A stretch of 64,000 nucleotides of DNA. It comes from Paenibacillaceae bacterium. GTDB taxonomy: Bacteria > Bacillota > Clostridia > Lachnospirales > Lachnospiraceae. The notes beneath the pieces are model-generated. The model did not search any database and was not told the origin of the DNA. It saw only the letters and a list, made by a program, of their open reading frames with translations. Made by a program: the position numbers and the translations under genes. This document shows positions 37,360 through 46,035 of the stretch, piece after piece. Within the stretch, counting starts at the first letter, position 1. Every line of letters starts with the position of its first letter. The stretch spans positions 1 to 64,000 of the forward strand of contig SVDS01000004.1 in the NCBI GenBank assembly GCA_015057715.1, read 5' to 3'.

Positions 37360-37893
37360 ATAACAAAGCATATTAATGTAGTGGATTGCAGTGATATTCC
37401 TTTGGAACCAACCTATCCGAAACGAGCACTACAGCCGGTCAAAAATCAACGGGCAGAGTGGGTCTCTGAAGATACTATCCGCATAAAACTGCAATATGTG
37501 GAGGAAAATTTAATGGCTACAGAAAATACTATAACCAAATCTATTCATTCTTTAACAAATGAGAGTTCTGAAAAAACAAAGAGCATTCAAACTTCGGATG
37601 ACGAAACCATTATGAAACTTGCAAAACGTAGACTTGCAATAAAGAGAAATCTTATCTATATTCTTATACTAATGTGTTTTGCTTTTATGATTTTAGTCTG
37701 GGATCGTGAGACGAAAGTTTTAATAGCTTTTATGTTTTCTTTGTCCTGGGGAATTCGGCTGATGTATCGGATTTATATATTTGTGAAGCCATCCTTTCAA
37801 AATGGGATTGGGGCTTATATAAAGAAGAAAAATGATTATCAGTTGGAATCAGAATTTAATGGATTGAAGAAAGAGCATTTAAATGATAATTGA
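37360..37893 (+). CDS. Small membrane protein with YPKRA-type N-terminal segment, apparent AUA start
   Basis: The N-terminus (TKHINVVDCSDIPLEPTYPKRA, continuing as a basic stretch ending in RAEWVSEDTI) resembles a family of uncharacterised clostridial proteins that begin INVVD and carry YPKRAKGLVKKGRARxV. The C-terminal half has two membrane helices (about residues 100-118 and 124-143). The frame opens after a TAA at 37345. The only well-placed start is an ATA at 37360, seven bases after the GAGG of a nine-base match to the anti-SD (GAGGTGATC). An internal ATG at 37513 with GGAGG eight bases upstream could give a shorter form of 126 residues. Confidence 0.68.
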   Translation: MTKHINVVDCSDIPLEPTYPKRALQPVKNQRAEWVSEDTIRIKLQYVEENLMATENTITKSIHSLTNESSEKTKSIQTSDDETIMKLAKRRLAIKRNLIYILILMCFAFMILVWDRETKVLIAFMFSLSWGIRLMYRIYIFVKPSFQNGIGAYIKKKNDYQLESEFNGLKKEHLNDN

Positions 37894-37988
37894 AATAGGT
37901 ATTAATTGATTGATAGGGTGGTCATAATATGAATATATATAAATGAGTAGTTTAAATTACTAATATTATATAGGTGATAAGATTGTAA

Positions 37989-38022
37989 TATATGGACCTG
38001 GTAATTGTCCCAGGTCCATATA
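37989..38022. repeat. Perfect 13-bp inverted repeat
   Basis: TATATGGACCTGG and its exact complement are separated by 8 bases. No T run follows on either strand, so it is a weak terminator candidate. It could be a protein-binding site or an mRNA 3' stabilising hairpin between the membrane-protein gene and the tail locus. Confidence 0.65.
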
Positions 38023-38103
38023 TTGAGATATTGAGATGCTTTATCAATTATGTCTTGTATGATCTCATGGCTTACGCAGCTTCTATATTAATTTTTGTAG
38101 AAA

Positions 38104-38155
38104 GGGTATTGCTAAATGACACAAAATTGTGTAATTAAGTAATACCCTATTTTTA
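38104..38155 (+). terminator. Hairpin with T run at the edge of the tail locus
   Basis: GGGTATT (38104-38110) pairs with AATACCC (38141-38147), with an inner ACACAA/TTGTGT stem. A T run follows on the plus strand. It would stop rightward transcripts before they enter the oppositely oriented tail genes. The 37894-38174 gap holds no gene I can support. Confidence 0.65.
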
Positions 38156-38174
38156 TAATTTGCTTGTATAAAAC

Positions 38175-39767
38175 CTAATTTGCTAAATAGGTTGCACTAA
38201 ATAGGAAACCAGCAACGCTATTAACCGATACTTTTGGAGTAAAATAAATTGTATTGCCTTGTATATAACAGTTTTCTACAACATATTGTGGTCCAAACGT
38301 TACTATACAATTACCGGTTGCGGGAGCTGGGAAGCCTGTTATTAAATAGGTATTACCCGGAGATATATTTGTGTTTGTTACTAAACCTATTTGAATTGTC
38401 ACCAGTGAATCACCATTCAAATTTCCATGTCTAACATACCCACCTGACAGTGTACCCCAATTGCATATAAGATTAGAAGTGATGGGTCCTGTAACTTGAG
38501 TACCATTCTCATTAAAAAAAGCACCACCCACGCCAGATGATTCCGTCTTTTTTATTCCTATGGGTTGTGTGCCAATTTTCATTATAATAGAACCGTTGAA
38601 ACTCTGTAATCCATAATCATTTCCTGTCGATCCAGAGTCCCAGTTGTAAGAAGTAATTCGACTATTAATAGCTTGTAACGCCGTAAGTCTATTTGCAAAT
38701 TTGCAACAATTAATGCCACCTTGGGATTCTCCATAATATATGCCGAGCTTGTTTTTTGATTGAATAACGGATTGGCAGGAATTTATATGTGTACTAAAGC
38801 ACCCCCATACTATTATTGCTTCTGCATCCTTATCTGTAAATGTAAAGCCATTAATAAATACATAGCTACTACAATATTTCACATCTAAAGATTTTATTTT
38901 ACAGGTATTTGATAGTGTATCTATTGTATCACTATATAACTTTAGTATGCCTCCTCTAAAAGATACTAAATTGATATGTTCGTCATAGTTACCTGAGGCA
39001 ACATATATTATAGCTTCATTTCCGCCAAGATCTTTAGGTACTATGTCAACAGCATGTTGTATTGTCTTATATGGTTTAGCTTGGCTCCCGTCGCCAAAAA
39101 TGTCAGATCCAGTATTTGCAGATACATAAAGTGCGATATCGCTGGTTAAAGGTTTTATGTTTCTGAGAAATGTCAGCACTTTTCCAAAAAACCGCTTAAC
39201 ATTGTCACCTGTAGTTGGAATGGGGTACTTATCCTCTATATTATCCAGAGTTTTAATCACTGTTTCCGAAATATCCCCTCCAGTAGCCTCCACCCGTTCC
39301 CTTACATCCTGAATCGTAGCAACACCAGCAGAATTAACTGTAATACTAATCTCACCCGCATCCTCCACCACATTCTGTATATTATAAATATAAGATGTAG
39401 AAGCCACCCCATTATACCGTGGCATCTCATCCGGTGTTTCTGCCGTTACAATACAAAAAAGGACCTCTTCAGTCCCGTCCGTAGCATATAAACCAATATT
39501 ATGAATGTAGTAGGTTGACGTAATCTCTTCATTACTAAGCAACACCCTGGTCTGTATCATTGTTTCTTTAATCACAGTTGTCTCCGGTTTACGAATAGTT
39601 TGCCGGATTTCCTGCATATCCGTCAGACTTTTAAAATCTGTGCTGACGGAATACACATAATCAGATGTTTTCGCCTCGGTAATATTCAGCTTTATTTCTC
39701 CAGCCAATGCCCGAGCGATTAATTTCTCTCCAGCAGTCGTCAAAACTGCTTTATTATATTGTCCCAT
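38175..39767 (-). CDS. Tail fibre/spike with beta-helix segment
   Basis: A 530-residue protein, last in the tail operon. Residues 1-150 are a baseplate-attachment domain of the phage tail-collar fibre type (YNKAVLTTAGEKLIARALAGE). A pectate-lyase-like right-handed beta-helix follows (about 210-400), starting YVSANTGSDIFGDGSQAKPYKTIQHAVD. The C-terminal 130 residues form a separate strand-rich domain that probably recognises the target surface. No fibre chaperone gene follows. The fibre sets the target range of such particles. Confidence 0.85.
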   Translation of the reverse strand: MGQYNKAVLTTAGEKLIARALAGEIKLNITEAKTSDYVYSVSTDFKSLTDMQEIRQTIRKPETTVIKETMIQTRVLLSNEEITSTYYIHNIGLYATDGTEEVLFCIVTAETPDEMPRYNGVASTSYIYNIQNVVEDAGEISITVNSAGVATIQDVRERVEATGGDISETVIKTLDNIEDKYPIPTTGDNVKRFFGKVLTFLRNIKPLTSDIALYVSANTGSDIFGDGSQAKPYKTIQHAVDIVPKDLGGNEAIIYVASGNYDEHINLVSFRGGILKLYSDTIDTLSNTCKIKSLDVKYCSSYVFINGFTFTDKDAEAIIVWGCFSTHINSCQSVIQSKNKLGIYYGESQGGINCCKFANRLTALQAINSRITSYNWDSGSTGNDYGLQSFNGSIIMKIGTQPIGIKKTESSGVGGAFFNENGTQVTGPITSNLICNWGTLSGGYVRHGNLNGDSLVTIQIGLVTNTNISPGNTYLITGFPAPATGNCIVTFGPQYVVENCYIQGNTIYFTPKVSVNSVAGFLFSATYLAN

Positions 39768-39776
39768 AAAACCTCC

Positions 39777-40298
39777 TTAAATTGTGATAATCTTGGTTCC
39801 ACTCACCGTTGCTCCCAGATTTAATGTGCCGGCCATATTCTTTGTATTCACCTGCCTGGCTGTAATCTGTATATGCGCAGGCAAAATATCCCATAGCAAA
39901 TTATAAAGGAGATCAACAGCCCCATAACGATCAGAGGTAATTATAATATCAACTAAGTTATTTTTACCATCAACCTTAACCTCATAACCATCCACACCAT
40001 AAAGCTCAGTCAGACGGTCTTTTAAAAATCCAATCGTAAAGGGAACTACTGTATTATATCTTTGCATAATACGACTTCTTCTGAATTCCAGACTTTCTCC
40101 CTGATAAATAATACCAAACCTTTTTTCCAGAAGCAAAATTGTAGCTTCATCAGCAGTTTGTATATAGCAATTGTTTCTCACAGATCGAATACAGTCTTCA
40201 GCCTCTTCCAGTTCTGTCGCCTCTGTCTCCAACAGTTCATTAAATTCAACTATATTTTGGAACCATTCCGGAAGAAGTATTTTCAAATCAACTGCCAT
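39777..40298 (-). CDS. Baseplate wedge protein, XkdU/YmfQ-like
   Basis: A 173-residue protein of the DUF2313 type. The N-terminal half contains EATELEEAEDCIRSVRNNCYIQTADEATILLLEKRFGI, and the central RRSRIMQRYNTVVPFTIGFLKDRLTELYG is the family hallmark. It links the baseplate J protein to the fibre. Its start overlaps the end of the XkdT-like gene by 11 bases. Confidence 0.88.
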   Translation of the reverse strand: MAVDLKILLPEWFQNIVEFNELLETEATELEEAEDCIRSVRNNCYIQTADEATILLLEKRFGIIYQGESLEFRRSRIMQRYNTVVPFTIGFLKDRLTELYGVDGYEVKVDGKNNLVDIIITSDRYGAVDLLYNLLWDILPAHIQITARQVNTKNMAGTLNLGATVSGTKIITI

Positions 40299-41436
40299 TT
40301 ACCGTCACCTTCCCTAATACTGGCACCTGCTGTATGGAGGTATTTTCCAAGCATACCACGTCAGAAGCTGAGCCATTTATGAGCACTTCCGTTACATTTA
40401 CTACCTCTGGAATATCAAGAATTGCATAAATTATTCTGGATATATACACAGTTACGGCATATTGTATTTTCTGGCTTTTTACCATGGTTCCCCATGACTG
40501 CCGAACTGAGTTAAGATATCCTTCTATCTTCTTTTCTATCTGACTTTTATAGCCTGAACCGCCATCTGGGACATTATTAAGGAACTGGACAGAGAGAGAA
40601 ATATCCAGGTTCAATTCAGTACCCGTACCAATCGTCACTGCTGCCCCAATGGGAGCAAACCCATAACCACTCGCCGCCGGCTCTGCTCCTCCCTCTTCCA
40701 TCGGACAAATTGACTCTTGAACCGCATGTATCAGTTCCGTGCCAGCTGGACGCATATTACCGTCAAGAATGCTACATAGAACCGTACCGCCTCCCTTCCA
40801 TGAGGGATAGACCTGTACTTCCCCTACTCCGTTAACGGCAAGAATCGCATTCCGGTAAGACGCTATATTACCTCCAAATGATGGTACATCAAATGTTGCC
40901 AAATACCGTTCCCGCAAAGAGCTGTCCTTTTCTTCTTCCGTTCCTGCCAATAAAAGTTCAGTAAGCGCTGCAGAAGTCAGTCCGGTGACATAATCAATTG
41001 CTGTCAACTGACCGGTATAATTATTGCCAATTTCTCCGGCTACTTCACATCTCATTTTATAAGTATAACCTGCAGCCGCCTGCTCAATGAACTCTGTAAC
41101 CCGATAAGTCAGATATCCATCACCTGTAAGGGCAGAAAAACGAGAACCAACGGGAACTGTTCTGTTAAACACACCTTTTTTTAATGCATAAGTAGATGCT
41201 TTTCTCTCAATTCCCCGCTCCGCCACTAGTAAATCCAGAAAGCTACCTCCGGCAGTTTCGGCGTAAGCATTCTTTTGTATAGAGTCCAGATCAAGATACA
41301 AGCCCTCCAGATACCAGCTTTCCGGTCCAAGAGCGGTCTGAATTATGGATCCCTCTCTCTTATCTATGGTATCTGGTACACGCTTTAGCTGCTTGCTTAA
41401 TATATTTCCATAAGTTTTATTACTAAAATCAATCAA
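40288..41436 (-). CDS. Baseplate J-like protein, XkdT-like
   Basis: A wedge protein of the baseplate J family. I start it at the TTG at 41436 (382 residues, MIDFSNKTYGNILSKQL) because GGAGGTGG lies 4 bases upstream and this is the usual XkdT N-terminus; it overlaps the XkdS-like stop as TTGA. The central FGGNIASYRNAILAVNGVGEVQVYPSW and the C-terminal segment on the opposite edge are typical of the family. Confidence 0.92.
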   Translation of the reverse strand: MIDFSNKTYGNILSKQLKRVPDTIDKREGSIIQTALGPESWYLEGLYLDLDSIQKNAYAETAGGSFLDLLVAERGIERKASTYALKKGVFNRTVPVGSRFSALTGDGYLTYRVTEFIEQAAAGYTYKMRCEVAGEIGNNYTGQLTAIDYVTGLTSAALTELLLAGTEEEKDSSLRERYLATFDVPSFGGNIASYRNAILAVNGVGEVQVYPSWKGGGTVLCSILDGNMRPAGTELIHAVQESICPMEEGGAEPAASGYGFAPIGAAVTIGTGTELNLDISLSVQFLNNVPDGGSGYKSQIEKKIEGYLNSVRQSWGTMVKSQKIQYAVTVYISRIIYAILDIPEVVNVTEVLINGSASDVVCLENTSIQQVPVLGKVTVNGS

Positions 41437-41837
41437 ATTTCCACCTCCTCTGAAAGAGTACCAAACGCGGTCTTTAACTGAAATCCGCATTTTATTGTAC
41501 CGGTGTCAGTTATCTCAAAGACAAAGTTATCCACTGACAAAAACCGAGAGTCTACGGAAAATGCCTCTCTGATCCGCCGTTTTAACATACTTGTCACATA
41601 TTCTGGCGGCTTACCCACCAGTTTTTTTAACTCTCTGCCAAAATTTGAAGAATAGATCTGGTTTTCATACCGTTCCACACTCAATATAATATCAGCCGCC
41701 TGTTTCATGGCCTCCAGACCTTGTCCCATCTTTTTGATTGTCCCAGTTCCTTTGTCAACCAGATATGTATCCGTAGGATACTCTCTCTTCTCGCCTTCAT
41801 ATAAAAATGCACTTGATGAATCCGGCAATGTTGCCAT
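41433..41837 (-). CDS. Baseplate protein, XkdS-like (gp25-like, DUF2634)
   Basis: A 134-residue protein with FLYEGEKREYPTDTYLVDKGTGTI, a segment around IYSSNFGRELKKLVGKP and KRRIREAFSVDSRFLSVDNF. These match the XkdS/DUF2634 family, the counterpart of the gp25 baseplate wedge component. It is coupled to the baseplate J gene by a start/stop overlap. Confidence 0.88.
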   Translation of the reverse strand: MATLPDSSSAFLYEGEKREYPTDTYLVDKGTGTIKKMGQGLEAMKQAADIILSVERYENQIYSSNFGRELKKLVGKPPEYVTSMLKRRIREAFSVDSRFLSVDNFVFEITDTGTIKCGFQLKTAFGTLSEEVEI

Positions 41838-41850
41838 GTTTTTTCTTCAC

Positions 41851-42144
41851 CTACACTTTCGAAATTACTATGTAGCTCTGACCGGAGTTGGCTTTTAAGT
41901 ACAAAACCTTATCTCCTGGCTTCAGACCTTTATTAATTACTACAGTTTCTCCCTGAACGGTAACAGCCTTGTATCGTACATTATCAGTCATCACTGCCAC
42001 CGGTTCCGTAACATTTAACCTTGTTGCCTCTATACAAAGTGTAAGGGGTGAGGCCGAGATAACAGTCGCATAACCTGTATCAAGTAAATCCAGGGCTCTT
42101 GTTGTATCAATAATAATGGATTGCAGTCTTTCAATTAATTCCAC
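41851..42144 (-). CDS. Baseplate protein, XkdR-like (DUF2577)
   Basis: A DUF2577-type protein of 97 residues from a GTG at 42144, which lies 9 bases after GGAGG. The start 24 bases earlier would place the ribosome site inside the gene. The ends of the tail locus in PBSX and diffocins carry the same gene between XkdQ and XkdS. The central KPGDKVLYLKANSGQSYIVISKV is an OB-like strand pattern fitting a hub or spike-adapter role. Confidence 0.82.
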   Translation of the reverse strand: MELIERLQSIIIDTTRALDLLDTGYATVISASPLTLCIEATRLNVTEPVAVMTDNVRYKAVTVQGETVVINKGLKPGDKVLYLKANSGQSYIVISKV

Positions 42145-43132
42145 CCAAATATACCTCCTTATCAACAATCCTGGCTTCCAGGTTCATTGTGTGTTCTCCG
42201 GCGGCAAAGGTGTGCTTTACTTTATCCAGAATTAATAAGTACCTGGTTTTCAGTTCTGGTACATCCTTAAGTTTAAAGTAAGCCATTGCACCTGCTTTTA
42301 AATCCGGTGCTCCGCCGACACCGTTTATGGTTATTGTTTTTAATACCCGATCATAATATGCCATCATAATATTTCCCTGCTCACTAATCTGGGCATCGTT
42401 TAGATTCTCATCCACTTTAACAAAATTCTGGAGTAAACCCCATTTTTTAATTGTTGTCTGATCTTTAAATATATAAGTATCTACCTGACCGGTATCCTTA
42501 TTTGATTTTACCAATTTCACCTGATTATACGTATCTGTATCGATATCTGATTTATAGGTGTAATCGGTTATAACGCTTCCATCTCCAATCAGGATATCTG
42601 ATTTCATATTCTGGGCTTCCTTAAGGCATAGCTTTCCGAAATCATCATAAAATACAAAGGTTTTACCAGTTTTATATTGAGTTAACATAAGTCCGTATTC
42701 AATGATATCCAGACATGAAGTATTCTCCTTTGTCAGCTTGTCAAACGAGTGTCCGGTGTCTTCCAGCTCACCTGTATTAAGCTCCATATCTGTTGCAATT
42801 TGCTGAATGATTTCCCCAAGCGTTTTATTTATAAAGCTGTAGCTTGCATTGCATTTTAAGTACCGCAGCTGATCATAGGCCGTAACTGATATCTCTCCCC
42901 AACGGTTTTGCTCAATAACAAAAACAAATCCCTGGAATATTTCTTTTCCATCAACATAGAATTGAACTCTTGCACCTTCCGTAAGGTTCAGGGATTGGTT
43001 TTTAAGTAAAGTAAATGTCAGAGTACCCGCACTTCCGTTTCTGTTGGTTGTATAAGTGACGCTTTCGGTCACAGGAGCATAATCAAATAAGGTGTTGGTT
43101 TCAGTATTCAAAACCAGAAGTTTATAACTCAT
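42131..43132 (-). CDS. Tail hub protein, XkdQ-like (gpD-like)
   Basis: A 333-residue hub protein. The start overlaps the preceding gene as ATGA. N-terminal beta-domains begin YKLLVLNTETNTLFDYAPVTESVTYTTNRNGSAGTLTF; the helical stretch SFINKTLGEIIQQIATDMELN and the later TYNQVKLVKSNKDTGQVDTYIFKD match the XkdQ family. The hub connects the tube tip with the baseplate. Confidence 0.88.
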   Translation of the reverse strand: MSYKLLVLNTETNTLFDYAPVTESVTYTTNRNGSAGTLTFTLLKNQSLNLTEGARVQFYVDGKEIFQGFVFVIEQNRWGEISVTAYDQLRYLKCNASYSFINKTLGEIIQQIATDMELNTGELEDTGHSFDKLTKENTSCLDIIEYGLMLTQYKTGKTFVFYDDFGKLCLKEAQNMKSDILIGDGSVITDYTYKSDIDTDTYNQVKLVKSNKDTGQVDTYIFKDQTTIKKWGLLQNFVKVDENLNDAQISEQGNIMMAYYDRVLKTITINGVGGAPDLKAGAMAYFKLKDVPELKTRYLLILDKVKHTFAAGEHTMNLEARIVDKEVYLGGIN

Positions 43133-43851
43133 CCGGTCACCTGCAGCTGATCTGCCTTAATCCAGCCACGGCTTCCCCCGATTAGAATTGGATAAGGTCT
43201 GGAAGCATCTGGAATAATCCTTGAGACTACAGTAGATAAGTTATTAGCCGTACCAGTGGGCTTGTCCCCATAACTGCTGCTATAGTAGGTGCCATTTGCG
43301 ATAACAGTGGCTCCTACCCTTAATTCCAAAGCAGGGGATGCGCCTCTTTGTGTATTTTCGGAATTGGAAGCACTGTCTGTATTGTTATTATTTTGGAGGG
43401 ATATTTGTATAGGTGCGTAATTCCGATATTCTTTAAATTTAATTTTGTAGTATACGTCTCCTGCTTCCCCACCCTTTTCCGTTGTTTCAAAATCAGCTAT
43501 TACTGCACTGATATTGGTATCATACATCCTGCTTCCGCCTGCACCATACCGGCTTATGACAAGATCACAGATTTCCTGATTATCCATGGCATCCTTTATG
43601 GCTTCCACATAGTCCCCTGGCTCCATCCAGTCATGTCCGTATATCAGCGGATCATTACTGTTTCCCGGGAAATAGGAGTCCCAGGATACCTCCATTAAAG
43701 AAGGCAGCCTGGGAACTATAATTTCACCTATATCCAATATGTCATAGGTTTTATGATCGGCCGGATATGAAATGGTATACTCTTTTGGATTGACAGGGAA
43801 TTCTATGGTGTCTCCACCAATATCAGCAAAAAATTTATATCTGTTTCGCAT
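43129..43851 (-). CDS. Baseplate hub protein, XkdP-like with SH3-like end
   Basis: A 240-residue protein. The first 150 residues match the XkdP-type hub domain (FPVNPKEYTISYPADHKTYDILDIGEI, SWDSYFPG). XkdP in Bacillus ends in a LysM domain; here the last 60 residues look like an SH3-type fold instead (LRVGATVIANGTYYSSSYGDKPTG, ending GSRGWIKADQLQV), joined by an Asn/Ser-rich linker. This end could bind the cell wall. Confidence 0.85.
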   Translation of the reverse strand: MRNRYKFFADIGGDTIEFPVNPKEYTISYPADHKTYDILDIGEIIVPRLPSLMEVSWDSYFPGNSNDPLIYGHDWMEPGDYVEAIKDAMDNQEICDLVISRYGAGGSRMYDTNISAVIADFETTEKGGEAGDVYYKIKFKEYRNYAPIQISLQNNNNTDSASNSENTQRGASPALELRVGATVIANGTYYSSSYGDKPTGTANNLSTVVSRIIPDASRPYPILIGGSRGWIKADQLQVTG

Positions 43852-43859
43852 AATTCCTC

Positions 43860-46025
43860 CTAGGTTACTAATACATTGCTGCTGACTGACTGCTGTACTC
43901 CAAGTATATTGTTTAGCGCACCCACTATGGAATCTACATCAGATCCGCCGCCGCCATGTACAGTCTGGTTAATCGTCGCATTGGTCTGTGGTACCGTCAG
44001 GTTAACAAGGGCTACATACTGCCGCTCTGATAAATCTCTGAGAAGTTTAATGTTTTCATCAGCAATGTTTACATCCTGATTGATTTTTTCCACGCTGCCA
44101 ACTTTGCCGACATTTTCTACATTTCCTGTATTTCCCATGCTTTCAATATTTTTTATATTATCAGCTAGGGGGTCGTAACCTTTGTTTCCTCCCATTGAAT
44201 CTGTAGCTATTGATAGCAAACTATCCGGACTGAGATTCATATTATCCAGGCTTTTTCCTGCATTACCAAGATAATCTCCAGCACTTTTGGCGGTTTCTCC
44301 TGTATCAAGTTTGGTCATTCTCTCGATAGTAACTTTCTGGTCACCAAAATTTTCATCCATTTTTTCATTTAAACTTTTACGGAATCCAGCTATAGCTCCT
44401 GACATATCTGTCTTTACTAATGCATCAATTGCGCCTGCTACCGTCTCGATTATTCCTAGAATAGTATCAAATAATCCCGTCATAAGACGTGCAATTGCTG
44501 CAGCCGGATCATCTAATACATTTGCGAAAAACTCAGCAAAAACAGCAATTAGATTCCATAAATCTGCAATAAGGTTATATCCTACCGCATAAATAATACC
44601 AAACACTGACCCAACTACCTGCCCTGTTTGTTCAAAGGCTACACCAGCATTAGAAAGTAGTAAAATGAGTCCGGCAACTGCGGCTGCAATTAACAGGAAT
44701 GGCAGTATGGTGGCTAACCAGGCTGCGGCTGCCCCCAATCCGGAAATCATACCAATAACTCCAGCTGCTGCAAAAGCCGCTCCGATACCAATGAGTACAG
44801 GATACACATAATTCCAGTTATCAGCAATAAACCCTGCCCCCGCCGTCAGCAATCCTACTGCACCTTCTGCCACATCAGCCATAATATCAATTGCACCTAC
44901 GATTCCCCCAAGTGCTTTCTGCGCTGTATCACTGTTTAAAAATTTATTAATCTTGTCTGTAACCCCGCCCAGAGAATATGTTGCTGCATTTTGAATAAAT
45001 CCCCATGCCTCTGACCATGTCATTGGCACATTTTTAAACTCTTCATTAATATTATCTGTTGCTCCCAACATGGCGTTTTTTACTATGTCTGCAGTGATCT
45101 TTCCTTCTGCAGCAAGACTCCTGACTTCTTTTACAGGCATTCCCATATAATCGGCAATTGTTTGAATAATATTGGGAGCAGTTTTGGCAACAGTATTAAA
45201 CTGTTCACTGGTAAGCACTCCCGAGCTTAATGCCTTCGTAAGCTGCTCAGATGCAGAGGCCGATTCTTGCTGACTTGCACCTGCTGACTTCAGCTGTTTG
45301 TTCATATTTTCTGCAAATGCAACAACTTCATCGCTGCTGGAAAAAGCATTACCAGCTCCTTTTGCCAGTGCAGTAACAGCATCTACAGTTCCAAGATAGC
45401 TCATTCTGGTTCGTTGGGCAGATTGATAAATTAATTCCTGTATCCGGCTGGTCTCCTCTAAACTGTTACTCGCAGCTCCAGCTCCCTGTACTGAAGAATC
45501 CCCAACGGGCTGAAAACTCTTATTCATAGAGTTAATTTTTGTATTTGACAGGGACATTTTATCTGAAAGCCCAAATAACCCTTTTCCAGCAGTCACTCCA
45601 AGGGATCCCACTTTTTTGATTGTAGATGCCAGTTTTTTACCAAATTCTTCTGCCTGTTTTATCTTTTTATTGTGTTTCTCCTGCTTTTCCTCAGCTTTTT
45701 CAGTATTATTAATCACACCTTTTATACTCAGGTTCAACTCGCTCATACTTTGAACAGCTACCAGCTGGGAATTACCACCCATGCTTTGAAAGGAGTCAGT
45801 GATGCGGCTCAACTCCATTACCGCACCACTGCTTGACTGAGCAATATCTCCAGCCATTGCCACCGCTGCTCCGCTAAAAGAACGGCGTATAGTCAGTTCG
45901 GCTTCTACTGCAGCCTGATTAATCCGCCCCATTTGCTGTACCGAAGAATTCCCAAGGTCAATGAACCTGGAAAAAGATTTACTAAACTGATCACTGATTA
46001 CTAATTCTCCTGTTATCTTTCCCAT
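43860..46025 (-). CDS. Tape measure protein
   Basis: A 721-residue protein with long helical stretches, an Ala/Ser-rich tape-measure core (TRMSYLGTVDAVTALAKGAGNAFSSSDE; QQESASASEQLTKALSSGVLTSEQF) and membrane-like helices in the middle (about residues 390-470). It lies directly after the frameshifted chaperone genes, as in most tailed phages. Its length sets tail length; 721 residues suggests a medium-short tail. Residues 660-721 are a separate end with a GGGGSDVD linker. Confidence 0.9.
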   Translation of the reverse strand: MGKITGELVISDQFSKSFSRFIDLGNSSVQQMGRINQAAVEAELTIRRSFSGAAVAMAGDIAQSSSGAVMELSRITDSFQSMGGNSQLVAVQSMSELNLSIKGVINNTEKAEEKQEKHNKKIKQAEEFGKKLASTIKKVGSLGVTAGKGLFGLSDKMSLSNTKINSMNKSFQPVGDSSVQGAGAASNSLEETSRIQELIYQSAQRTRMSYLGTVDAVTALAKGAGNAFSSSDEVVAFAENMNKQLKSAGASQQESASASEQLTKALSSGVLTSEQFNTVAKTAPNIIQTIADYMGMPVKEVRSLAAEGKITADIVKNAMLGATDNINEEFKNVPMTWSEAWGFIQNAATYSLGGVTDKINKFLNSDTAQKALGGIVGAIDIMADVAEGAVGLLTAGAGFIADNWNYVYPVLIGIGAAFAAAGVIGMISGLGAAAAWLATILPFLLIAAAVAGLILLLSNAGVAFEQTGQVVGSVFGIIYAVGYNLIADLWNLIAVFAEFFANVLDDPAAAIARLMTGLFDTILGIIETVAGAIDALVKTDMSGAIAGFRKSLNEKMDENFGDQKVTIERMTKLDTGETAKSAGDYLGNAGKSLDNMNLSPDSLLSIATDSMGGNKGYDPLADNIKNIESMGNTGNVENVGKVGSVEKINQDVNIADENIKLLRDLSERQYVALVNLTVPQTNATINQTVHGGGGSDVDSIVGALNNILGVQQSVSSNVLVT

Positions 46026-46035
46026 TGTTCCTCCT

